Below, one piece after another: positions 25,221-32,634 of a stretch of 39,069 bases of DNA. The position numbers were made by a program, and so were the translations under genes. The notes under the pieces were generated by a model. That model saw only the letters and a program-made list of their open reading frames with translations. It was not told where the DNA came from and made no database searches. The stretch is from M55B144 sp964550615. Lineage in GTDB: Bacteria > Bipolaricaulota > Bipolaricaulia > UBA7950 > UBA9294. Every line of letters starts with the position of its first letter. Position 1 is the first letter of the stretch. Where the stretch lies: contig CAZKAB010000017.1 of the NCBI GenBank assembly GCA_964550615.1, positions 1 to 39,069 of the forward strand, read 5' to 3'.

Positions 25221-26075
25221 TCAGAACAGAGACCGTGCGTACCGGTGAGCAGTCTCCAGACCACGGAGAACGTCGGTTCCGGAACGGTGCCCGAGTTGCG
25301 CAACGCGGGCAATTCTATCTCTTATCTCGTCTTCTTCGGTCGTTTCGTCTGTGAGTCCCGACAGAAGTTCCAGTATCGGTTCGGCGAACGTGCGATCACA
25401 GGCGGCGAAGAGCATCTGCGCCGATGGCAGCGCGGTCCTGGAAGCCGCGCGATTGCGAATATCGGTGCGGAGCCCATCAAGATAGCTCAATAGGCGCGAG
25501 TCTCCTCCCTCAAACACTGACAGGCCGGCGATGAACCCCACAAGAATATCGTCACCGGAAGGCGTAGCGCCGGATCCCAGCCCGACAAGCTCGAGTAGCG
25601 CGCTCGGTTCGTGCTCGTCCTCCCATCCGGTCAGGATCTTGTCGATGGATCGATGGAAAGCATCATGCGGGAATTCTCTTCCCGAGCCGAGACCGGTTGG
25701 GATACGCCGAAGGAAGCTGGTAGCGCCCCCCACATCGATTGCCGGAAGACGGAGCTCATTGATGGTGGCATCTGATAACAGGATTGCGCTGTTGCCGACC
25801 GCAATCCGCCCATTGTCGACAGAAACGCGATCCCCCCTCGCACAATCCGGCGGCCGGTGCACCTCGATTCCCCAAGGGTGGAACGGAACGTCGGGGTTTT
25901 GCACGACAACGACCGCTTCCTCGGGGGACAAAAGCAGGTTGATCCCGTTGGTTAATCGGCCACCTACCGGGTAGTCATCGCTGAGCCGCTCTTTGCGCAC
26001 GCCTTCCACATCCCCGGGAAAGTATCCGCAGCGAAGCACGATCACCATCGTACAGAGGTCGTTTCGGAGTGTCAT
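25221..26075 (-). CDS. DUF2877 protein (YlbF/AllH-like), copy 1
   Basis: 284 aa. It belongs to DUF2877, the family of E. coli YlbF, one of three proteins needed for oxamate carbamoyltransferase activity in anaerobic allantoin breakdown. Family landmarks are NGINLLLS, PFHPWGIEV, the Gly/Ser-rich GLGSGATPSGDDILVG (about 167-182), LPSAQMLFAACDRTFAEPI and QLGHRSGTDVLRG. The ATG is preceded by AAGGCGG. A paralogue with the same landmarks lies at 27591-28421, but the first 30 residues differ. It is separated from the main operon by the release-factor-like gene and an exported-protein gene, so its regulation may differ. Confidence 0.8.
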   Translation of the reverse strand: MTLRNDLCTMVIVLRCGYFPGDVEGVRKERLSDDYPVGGRLTNGINLLLSPEEAVVVVQNPDVPFHPWGIEVHRPPDCARGDRVSVDNGRIAVGNSAILLSDATINELRLPAIDVGGATSFLRRIPTGLGSGREFPHDAFHRSIDKILTGWEDEHEPSALLELVGLGSGATPSGDDILVGFIAGLSVFEGGDSRLLSYLDGLRTDIRNRAASRTALPSAQMLFAACDRTFAEPILELLSGLTDETTEEDEIRDRIARVAQLGHRSGTDVLRGLETAHRYARSLF

Positions 26076-26180
26076 CCGCCTTGTGAAGCGTCATGGATTT
26101 GTCGAGATTGAGAGCGCCTATCGGCCTGGGTTGCAGCTTGCCGACTGAACCGTCCTGATCAGCACCCAAATGCGCTCAAA

Positions 26181-26522
26181 CTACTGCTCTACATCCGGCT
26201 TCCTTCGCATGAGTTTCTTCATGGCACGCCGTCGCTTCTCAGCAAGGTTTCTCCTTTTAGCGCCGCGGGAAACATCTGTCGGGATGCGGGGTCGAGTAGG
26301 TTGAGAGAGGGATTCCAGTTTCTCTCTCAACTGGCGTAGCGCGATCTGTTTGTTGCGATACTGGCTGCGTTCGCTCTGGCAGACAACGACGATCCCTGTA
26401 GGGCGATGGCGGAGCCTCACCGCGGTCTCTCGCCGGTTTACATTCTGTCCCCCGGGACCACTGGAACGGAACGTCTCCACCGCGCATTCGGCGACGAGAT
26501 CCTTATCGGAGCCTGCGATCAT
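26181..26522 (-). CDS. Peptide-chain-release-factor-like protein with GGQ motif
   Basis: 113 aa from the ATG at 26522 (GGAAGG 4 nt upstream). The open frame runs further upstream through the N gap into the exported-protein gene, but that is not one protein. FRSSGPGGQNVNR (about 18-30) holds the GGQ that hydrolyses peptidyl-tRNA in class I release factors. It is followed by the family segment HRPTGIVVVCQSERSQYRNK and a highly basic tail (RRNLAEKRRRAMKKLMRRK). There is no codon-recognition domain, so it resembles small ribosome-rescue factors (ArfB-like) and the RF-like family. The likely role is rescue of stalled ribosomes. Confidence 0.85.
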   Translation of the reverse strand: MIAGSDKDLVAECAVETFRSSGPGGQNVNRRETAVRLRHRPTGIVVVCQSERSQYRNKQIALRQLREKLESLSQPTRPRIPTDVSRGAKRRNLAEKRRRAMKKLMRRKPDVEQ

Positions 26523-26619
26523 GGAACCTTCCAGGCTGACCGCCCGTCGATGGTAGATGAGCATCTGACATACAAGAAGCATAGCATATGATCGTTCTAC
26601 GAACAGGTAGCTGTTCGCC

Positions 26620-27509
26620 TTATGGAGCCTCGTCTTGGAGTAGTCCCAANNNNNNNNNNNNNNNNNNNNNNNNNNNNNNNNNNNNNNNNNNNNNNNNNNN
26701 NNNNNNNNNNNNNNNNNNNNNNNNNNNNNNNNNNNNNNNNNNNNNNNNNGGAGTAGTCCCAACGAGAGAAGCTGCTTGCGCATGATGAATATCGTATCAG
26801 GATTGGCCCAACTATGATCTCTCATTTCGTCGATTGCGGAAAGAACTCGCAACGCAGCTTCCTCTGGAGACACGTGGCCTAGTTCAACGAGCTCGTTCAC
26901 AAGTTTGTAGCTCTCCGCACCGGGATCGAAGTATTGTTCGGTCCTCACGGGCCAGCCCAACTCGGGGCTGAACCAAAGCACACGTTCCCGGTCAAACACG
27001 CTATTGCGACTCTCACTGTGGTCGGTGATTGCCAACTCATTGCAGCAGGCGAATCTTCCCGCTGGCACAGCCATGTCTACGCATTCATCTTGCATCACAG
27101 TCAGCTGCTTACTGCTGACGTCCCCAAAGAACAAATCTGAGAGCTGTCGATTCTCCTCCACTTGCGTTCCCGGCGGCAAGTATCCGAAGCTTGCAGCGTC
27201 CTGGAACCGACAGTTGTACCCCTTGCTAGTAAGCGTGTTATGATCACGCAGCAGTGTTCCCAAAGTGACAGCTATCTGGCCGTCTACTCGAAATATCTGG
27301 CCGAGCACATCAAACTCGTACTGATCCAGCACTCTTGTGCTCTGAAGGACATAGATTGTAGTAGTGGTAGTAAACGAAGGAGACTGCTCCATAGATCCTT
27401 GCCACACCCAATAATCGCCGGCCTCCCATCCGCTTGCCCACAGGCCAAAACCTGGCAATACTGATAGAATGGCCAACAGCAGGACTGTTCGTGCTAGTGG
27501 TTGCTTCAT
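26620..27509 (-). CDS. Exported protein of unknown function (interrupted by an artificial gap)
   Basis: The ATG at 27509 begins MKQPLARTVLLLAILSV, a signal peptide with cleavage probably near LWASG (about 22-26). The mature part, GWEAGDYWVWQGSM onward, is beta-rich with four or five Cys and a DUF-like YxxQxSTRV pattern; no family recognised. The coding frame runs into the 100-N gap at 26749. If the 13 bp repeated on both gap edges is merged once, the frame continues as LLQDEAP and stops at TAA (26620-26622), giving about 258 aa. The gene then ends cleanly before the release-factor-like gene. It lies on the same strand as the catabolic cluster but has no obvious link to it. Confidence 0.65.
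26637..26762. other. 100-N gap flanked by the same 13 bp (probable contig overlap)
   Basis: GGAGTAGTCCCAA occurs at 26637-26649 and again at 26750-26762, immediately on either side of the Ns (26650-26749). This pattern is expected when two contigs that really overlap are joined by a default 100-N spacer. Confidence 0.85.
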
Positions 27510-27590
27510 CCTGATCGCCTCAAAACTCATCATACTAACAGAACACAACTCCTGCAAATCAACAGAGCTAATACACGCAATGGTATGTTA

Positions 27591-28421
27591 TCATGTATCT
27601 GAGATGTGCAGTCCCAAGAGTATGCAATGACCAGAGTGATGTCCGAGCCGGAACACGCTTCTGACTCTCTCTAGAAGTGAGTCTTCCGAAGTGGTTGGAG
27701 AGATTAGTGCGGTGGCTAGTTCGATGATCGGCTCACCAAACGAGCCCTCGCAGGCGGCGAGGAGCATCTGGGCGGAGGGAAGAGGGGTGCGTTCACGAAC
27801 GCTATCTCTCATTCGGGTGCGAAGATGAGACAAGACTTCTTCAAACTTCTGATCTACGCCTTCGAAAACGGACATTCCGGCCAGGATACCGACGAGGACG
27901 TCATCCCCGGACGGGGTGGCTCCGGCACCGAGGCCAATCAGATTATGGAGAACCGTGGGATCGTTCGATTTATGCCAACGCCCCAAGATCGCGTCGATCT
28001 CCGGCTGGAACGGGTCGGGTGAATGAGTCTTCCGCGCTTCCTCCACGAAACTGGTGAGGATCGGGAGGTTGCGTAGGGCGATCGCGGCCTCATGAGCGGA
28101 AAATCTAGGGAGCGATAAGTCCTCAACTTGGACGGTGGAGAGCACGATGTGCACGTTTCCGATCGAAATCTCACCTTTCTCTGACCGCGTCGGCGTTCCT
28201 TCGGGAAGGTGAAGCGGCTCACCGAGGATTTCGATTGCCCAGGGATGGAGCGGAACACTCGCTGCCTGAACAGGGATGAACGCCTTCCCGTTCTCGAACA
28301 GCAGGTTGATTCCACCGGAGAAGGAAGAGACGACCCGCCCGCTACGTGGTCGGGTCGTCAAGTAGCGATATGCGTGTTCTCCGATCCTTGTTGCTTCGAT
28401 GAACCGGGATCTGTCAGTCAT
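27591..28421 (-). CDS. DUF2877 protein (YlbF/AllH-like), copy 2
   Basis: 276 aa from the ATG at 28421 (a GTG lies one codon upstream; neither has a strong ribosome site). It carries the same landmarks as copy 1: GGINLLFENG, PLHPWAIEI, GLGAGATPSGDDVLVG (about 165-180), LPSAQMLLAACEGSFGEPI and RLGHHSGHCILLG. It is the likely third subunit for the FdrA and DUF1116 proteins, by comparison with E. coli YlbF. It lies 241 bp downstream of the cyclase-family gene across a quasi-repetitive spacer, so cotranscription is plausible but not certain. Confidence 0.8.
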   Translation of the reverse strand: MTDRSRFIEATRIGEHAYRYLTTRPRSGRVVSSFSGGINLLFENGKAFIPVQAASVPLHPWAIEILGEPLHLPEGTPTRSEKGEISIGNVHIVLSTVQVEDLSLPRFSAHEAAIALRNLPILTSFVEEARKTHSPDPFQPEIDAILGRWHKSNDPTVLHNLIGLGAGATPSGDDVLVGILAGMSVFEGVDQKFEEVLSHLRTRMRDSVRERTPLPSAQMLLAACEGSFGEPIIELATALISPTTSEDSLLERVRSVFRLGHHSGHCILLGLHISDT

Positions 28422-28424
28422 CAC

Positions 28425-28662
28425 TTGTCTTGCACTGTTCTCTTGTGCTTTTCGTATCCTGACGGCTTTCTTGGCTTTCTTGGCGTTCTTTGCGCCTTTG
28501 CGAGAGGATGCTCTTGCTCACCACTCGGCTCCCATCATTGTCTGACGTTCCCGCAACAGGCTTCGGTATAGCAGCTACCCACTCGATACAACGAGAACCC
28601 AACAAGCGGAACGTCGCAGCCTCGTCCGAAATGCGAACAAGGCTGCGACGCTACATGCAGAT
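28425..28662. other. Quasi-repetitive spacer between DUF2877 copy 2 and cyclase
   Basis: No gene seen. Around 28432-28520 the sequence is made of similar T/G/C words (GCTTTCTTGGC, GCGTTCTTTGCGCC, TTTGCGAGAGG), a style also seen near 8950-9290 and 18600-18760. Confidence 0.5.
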
Positions 28663-29532
28663 TCATGTGCGGCCGATCGCATGCAGCTGCGGGTTCTTTG
28701 CCCCGGCGATGTCGCCGAATCGTGTGAGTGCGCACCCCTTCTTCTCCTCCATCAAGCGAGCGTAGCGATCATCATCCACCATCGCGACGATGCGGGAGAT
28801 GGAGCTCTCACCGTCGACGAAACGCCACGGGAAGCAGCCGATCGTGCATCGTTGGTTGAGCAGGAGATCGATGTCCCCCCCGAGACACTCGGCGTGGATG
28901 ATCCCCTTGTCGAACAGCTCAAGATGCATCAACTGGTACTTGGAGTCGTCGAACTGCTCGGCAAGCGGAATCCCGTATTTCTCTCGGAAGTGAGCGTCGG
29001 CCTCCTTGGCTTGCCGCGGCATCCAATCCCGGATGATCGTGTTCATCGGATGATCGGCGCTTCCACAATCGACTCCGATCCATCGGATTTGCTTCTTTAC
29101 GCACCACTCTGCGAACTCACGATCCGGGCCTGGATGTTTGACCATGTAGCGAACCTCATCGGCTGTCGGTTGGTCCCAGCCGTAGTGGTGAAAGCCGGTG
29201 TGGATGATGAGAATGTCGCCCTGCTTCACGTCAACCCTTTCTTCGATCATCTTCGAGGTATAGATGTCGTAGTCCCCTGCAGCATCTGATAGATCGACGA
29301 TCACACCCTCGTGCATGAGAAAGTCGAAGTCGAGCGAAGCGATGTCCTTGCCCGATGCAAAGAAATGTATCTCTCCGTCCAGATGCGTGCCAACGTGATT
29401 GGAATGGGTCACCAACTGCCCGTTCGCCCCGTTGGGTGCAAGGCGTTTGAAGTACTTCACCTGCAGCGGTTCGTAGGTCGGCCACGGCGGGGTGGCGATC
29501 GAAAGCGGTATTGTGAGATCGATAATCTTCAT
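28663..29532 (-). CDS. Cyclase-family metal-dependent hydrolase (kynurenine formamidase-like)
   Basis: 289 aa. The ATG has AAAGGAGG 5 nt upstream. The metal-binding signature is complete: His46-x-Gly-Thr-His50-x-Asp52-x3-His56 (NHVGTHLDGEIHF). LTIPLS at the N-terminus, GDILIIHTGF, WIGVDCGSADHP and GGDI are also typical of the cyclase fold (KynB, isatin hydrolase and related amidases). Such enzymes hydrolyse amide bonds, some in rings. The gene lies between the FdrA-DUF1116 genes and DUF2877, so it may open or deacylate a heterocycle-derived intermediate of the same pathway. The substrate cannot be read from sequence. Confidence 0.85.
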   Translation of the reverse strand: MKIIDLTIPLSIATPPWPTYEPLQVKYFKRLAPNGANGQLVTHSNHVGTHLDGEIHFFASGKDIASLDFDFLMHEGVIVDLSDAAGDYDIYTSKMIEERVDVKQGDILIIHTGFHHYGWDQPTADEVRYMVKHPGPDREFAEWCVKKQIRWIGVDCGSADHPMNTIIRDWMPRQAKEADAHFREKYGIPLAEQFDDSKYQLMHLELFDKGIIHAECLGGDIDLLLNQRCTIGCFPWRFVDGESSISRIVAMVDDDRYARLMEEKKGCALTRFGDIAGAKNPQLHAIGRT

Positions 29533-29567
29533 TGTTCCTCCTTTTTGTCATTCAACGTTGGAGCCTG

Positions 29568-29631
29568 CCTGTCCATCGGACAGGATGCCGAAGCCACAAG
29601 GACTATCGTAGCGTCACACCTTGTGTGCGAC
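29568..29631. repeat. Hairpin pair, copy 1 of a dispersed repeat
   Basis: Hairpin CCTGTCC-ATC-GGACAGG (29568-29584) is followed by an imperfect hairpin of the form GTC-A-CAC...GTG-C-GAC (about 29608-29631, starting GTAGCGTC). The same two hairpin types occur in the other order at 39012-39069. It sits between the DUF1116 stop and the cyclase start and could end or process the transcript there. Confidence 0.55.
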
Positions 29632-29632
29632 A

Positions 29633-31087
29633 TTATACCTTCGTGAGTGCGATCTTCTCGGCGAGTGCCCGTGCCGCGTCGCGGAAACAGGCGACCGGTG
29701 GGGTCACAAGGCCGGCGCCGACCATTCCGATTCCCGGCTCCTTATGTGCGATCCCGGTGTTGATCGCCGGCACGATACCGGTTTCAACTACCTTCAGGAC
29801 GTCGATGCCCGTGGGGGTTCCGCGGAAGCCGAGGGCCGGGATCTGGTAGGCGTCGTTCTCCGCCAGCGTGATTTGATACATCGAGCGCGTGAACTCGATT
29901 GCCCGCTGCGGAGTTCCTCCGACAAACTGAACGATCGCCGGCGCTGCCGCCATGGCAAAGCCGCCATATCCGGTGGTTTCCGTGATCGACGAATCGCCGA
30001 TATCTGGAGCCGCGTCCTCGGCCGAGAAGCCTGGTAGGTAGAGGCCGTCAACGATTGGAGCGGGCGCGGTGAACCATCGATCTCCCGTCCCTGACAAGCG
30101 AATGCCAAAGTCGGTCCCGTTGCGCGCCATCACTGTGACGAGCGAACTTCCCTCAATGTTCGCCGCCGCGTCGAGCGATGCCTTTCCCGCGGGCATGGTG
30201 AGGTTGAGGAAGAAGTGGTCATTTCCGTTGAGAAACTCAAATACCTCCTGCAGCCTTTTCCGGTTGGGCTCGGAACCGACGAGGAACGGCGCTAGTTCGC
30301 GAATGAAGAGAGAAGTCCCCGCGCGGTTGCGGTTGTGTCCCTCATCTCCCATCTGCAGCGCCTGCGCGATCATGCTCTTCATGTCTATGGCGCCGTGGGC
30401 TTGAATTGCATCGGCAAGTACGGGGGCGAGCACCGCACGCATCCAATTGAGGCGGTCGATCACCTCTTGCGAGTAGGCGCCGTAGCGAAGCACTTTGCCC
30501 AACCCTTCGTTCAACGTGCAATACGCACGGTTTCCGAATGTCGTATTCTCCATGATCCATACGGGCATCGATGCGGTCATCACCCCGGCCATCGGCCCGA
30601 CGGCGGCGTGATGGTGGCACGGATCGAACGCGATCTCGCCGGAAGAGGCAAGTCTCTCCGCCTCTTGCGGGTTGTCCGCGAGCCCCTCGTAGATGAGGCC
30701 GCCGATTACGGCGCCGCGCATCGGTCCGCACATCCGCTCCCACGAAACGGGAGGGCCGGCGTGCAGTAGCGTCTTCTTCGTCATTCCTGGGACAACATCG
30801 GCCGCGACTCCGATTCCTGTTACCATCGGGCGCGCGCGGAGTAGGCGCGATACCGCCTCACGGTTGGCGTCCTCAATTTCCTTGAGCCAGCCTTTGCCAT
30901 CGGCATTTCGCAGCCCATCCAGGAGCCCGATCAGCTCGACGTCGCCTCCCGCAGGAGGGCGCCAGTCCACGAGCACCGTCGGCACACCTGATGCCTGTAG
31001 CGTGCGGCCGAAGTCCTCGAGGCCGATGTTGATCGCTTGGAGTCTTCCCGCGAAGAGCTCGGCGATGCTTTTCTCGTTCATCTTCAT
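29633..31087 (-). CDS. DUF1116 protein (YlbE/AllG-like), carbamoyltransferase component
   Basis: 484 aa. It matches DUF1116, the family of E. coli YlbE, which with FdrA and YlbF is required for oxamate carbamoyltransferase activity. Recognisable segments are VDWRPPAGGD at the N-terminus, GPPVSWERMCGPMRGAV, CHHHAAVGPMAGV, NRAGTSLFIRELAP, FFLNLTMPAGKA, and the late GYGGFAMAAAPAIV and NTGIAHKEPGIGMVGAGLV. Many Gly-rich loops suggest a phosphate or carbamoyl-phosphate site, but this is inference. The ATG overlaps the fdrA stop (ATGA), so the two are translationally coupled. GGAGG lies just upstream. Confidence 0.88.
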   Translation of the reverse strand: MKMNEKSIAELFAGRLQAINIGLEDFGRTLQASGVPTVLVDWRPPAGGDVELIGLLDGLRNADGKGWLKEIEDANREAVSRLLRARPMVTGIGVAADVVPGMTKKTLLHAGPPVSWERMCGPMRGAVIGGLIYEGLADNPQEAERLASSGEIAFDPCHHHAAVGPMAGVMTASMPVWIMENTTFGNRAYCTLNEGLGKVLRYGAYSQEVIDRLNWMRAVLAPVLADAIQAHGAIDMKSMIAQALQMGDEGHNRNRAGTSLFIRELAPFLVGSEPNRKRLQEVFEFLNGNDHFFLNLTMPAGKASLDAAANIEGSSLVTVMARNGTDFGIRLSGTGDRWFTAPAPIVDGLYLPGFSAEDAAPDIGDSSITETTGYGGFAMAAAPAIVQFVGGTPQRAIEFTRSMYQITLAENDAYQIPALGFRGTPTGIDVLKVVETGIVPAINTGIAHKEPGIGMVGAGLVTPPVACFRDAARALAEKIALTKV

Positions 31088-32634
31088 CTTCCTCCTTGCT
31101 TGAGCTTCGCAAGGATCGCTAGGGCAAGCCTCGCCGCACCCTCGTTGTCGTCTGTAACGCGTACTCCTGCTTCTTCGAGCGCCTTGCGTTGCCGGACATA
31201 GCCCTGTGGGTCGTCGTTCGTGCCGGTGATCGAACTCACCACCGACAGGAACCCGCCGCGTTCGGCGAACGCGCGTTTGGCCGCGGCAACACTCTTCGCA
31301 AGGCCGGCGGCCGGATCGGCGTGCGCGCCGTGCCCGAGGACAAGATCGAGAACGATTACCGCAATGCTATCATCAGCCTCAAGTTCTCGGATGCGATCGT
31401 CGCGCAGCGATGGCTCGATCATTGGGTGCGGCCTTCCTTGGGTGAAGATATCATCGCCAAGGTCCCACAGCAGGTGTCCGTCGCTCCATGTCTCTTGTTT
31501 GAGTTTCAATTCCGGCGTGAGGGCGACATTCGACCGGACGCGCTCGCCTCCCTTGGTCAACAGATGCCACGCTTCTTGGCAGAGCGTGCCGCCGCAGAAC
31601 ATGCCGACGAGGCGCTTCTGCGTCGCCGCCATCCCGGCGACCTCGGCCGTTGCGATCCGGTCGATCTCTGTCGCATCAGCAGCATCGGTGACGGCATGTC
31701 CGATTTGGCCGCAGGCGAGGCGCGCCGCCTCAGCGAGCGAACCGGCGAACGACACGTTTCCGCGCTTCGGGCGCGCATCCGTTCCGATGAATTGGACCAC
31801 GACAGGTTTCTCAACGCTTTCCAACCGGGCAAGCACCGTTTGCGCCACAGTCTCCGCCGGCGCCTTGGAGACGACGACGATCACCTCGGTCTGCGGATCC
31901 TGTGCGAGGGCGTCGATACCGAACAGGGTCATCATGCCGCCCACGTCCTGAGAAAGATCTCGTCCACCAGTTCCGATCGCCTGCGACACCCCGGCCCCGT
32001 AACGGTCGATCAGCGAGCTGATCTCTTGAATCCCGGTGCCGGAAGCGCCAACGATTCCTATCGCTCCCCGGCGTACGACGTTGGCAAAGCACAGAGGCGC
32101 GCCGTTGATGATCGCCGTGCCGCAATCCGGCCCCATCATCAAGAGGCCGCGCTCGATCGCCTCTTCTTTCAGCGCGATCTCCTGAGAGAGCGGGACGTTA
32201 TCCGAGAAGAGCATTACGTGTAGGCCGCGGCGCAGCGCGGCGCGCGCCTCCCTCGCCGCGTAGTCTCCGGGGAGCGATATTACGGCAAGGTTCGCCCCTG
32301 GGAGTGCGTCGATGGCGCCGCCAAGCGTCAGTGGGCGCGCATCGGCGGTTGTCGTTGCATCTTTCTTCCTTGTCAGCATCTCTTCGACGCGTTCCTGTGC
32401 GGCCGCGACTGCGGATTCGTCTTCGGCGTCGATTGCAACAACAAGGTCGTTCGGTCCGGCGGTGGAAAGCTCAGGAGAGGCGAATCCAATCCGGATTAGG
32501 TTCTCCACGTTATGCGGTGTAGCGAGCGCGGCGGTTGCGGAGCTAACGCCCGGGAGCGATTCAACTTCCTTGCTGATCAGCATGAGGAAGACCGAATCGA
32601 AGTAGCGCTCGCGTTCGATCTTGAGTCTCTTCAT
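31084..32634 (-). CDS. fdrA: FdrA-family protein, CoA-ligase-like carbamoyltransferase component
   Basis: 516 aa from the ATG at 32634, which shares one base with the stop of the Mo-subunit gene; an in-frame TTG one codon earlier is unlikely. The succinyl-CoA-synthetase-like fold appears as GPDCGTAI (about 168-175), then GIVGASGTGIQE (193-204) in the nucleotide-binding region, and GGTLCQEA. The family tail DLGDDIFTQGRPHPMIEP is characteristic of FdrA. In E. coli, FdrA works with YlbE and YlbF. Coupling to both the Mo hydroxylase and DUF1116 genes implies that the oxidised product is soon carbamoylated or decarbamoylated. Confidence 0.9.
   Translation of the reverse strand: MKRLKIERERYFDSVFLMLISKEVESLPGVSSATAALATPHNVENLIRIGFASPELSTAGPNDLVVAIDAEDESAVAAAQERVEEMLTRKKDATTTADARPLTLGGAIDALPGANLAVISLPGDYAAREARAALRRGLHVMLFSDNVPLSQEIALKEEAIERGLLMMGPDCGTAIINGAPLCFANVVRRGAIGIVGASGTGIQEISSLIDRYGAGVSQAIGTGGRDLSQDVGGMMTLFGIDALAQDPQTEVIVVVSKAPAETVAQTVLARLESVEKPVVVQFIGTDARPKRGNVSFAGSLAEAARLACGQIGHAVTDAADATEIDRIATAEVAGMAATQKRLVGMFCGGTLCQEAWHLLTKGGERVRSNVALTPELKLKQETWSDGHLLWDLGDDIFTQGRPHPMIEPSLRDDRIRELEADDSIAVIVLDLVLGHGAHADPAAGLAKSVAAAKRAFAERGGFLSVVSSITGTNDDPQGYVRQRKALEEAGVRVTDDNEGAARLALAILAKLKQGGR

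Noticed and set aside
26181..27557. A single 458-residue protein joining an exported domain to a release-factor domain
   Set aside because: The open frame only exists because Ns are read through; merging the 13-bp overlap gives a stop codon between the two genes.
31189..32223. 344-residue plus-strand frame opposite fdrA
   Set aside because: Shadow of fdrA on the other strand with no domain pattern; fdrA has motifs and operon coupling.
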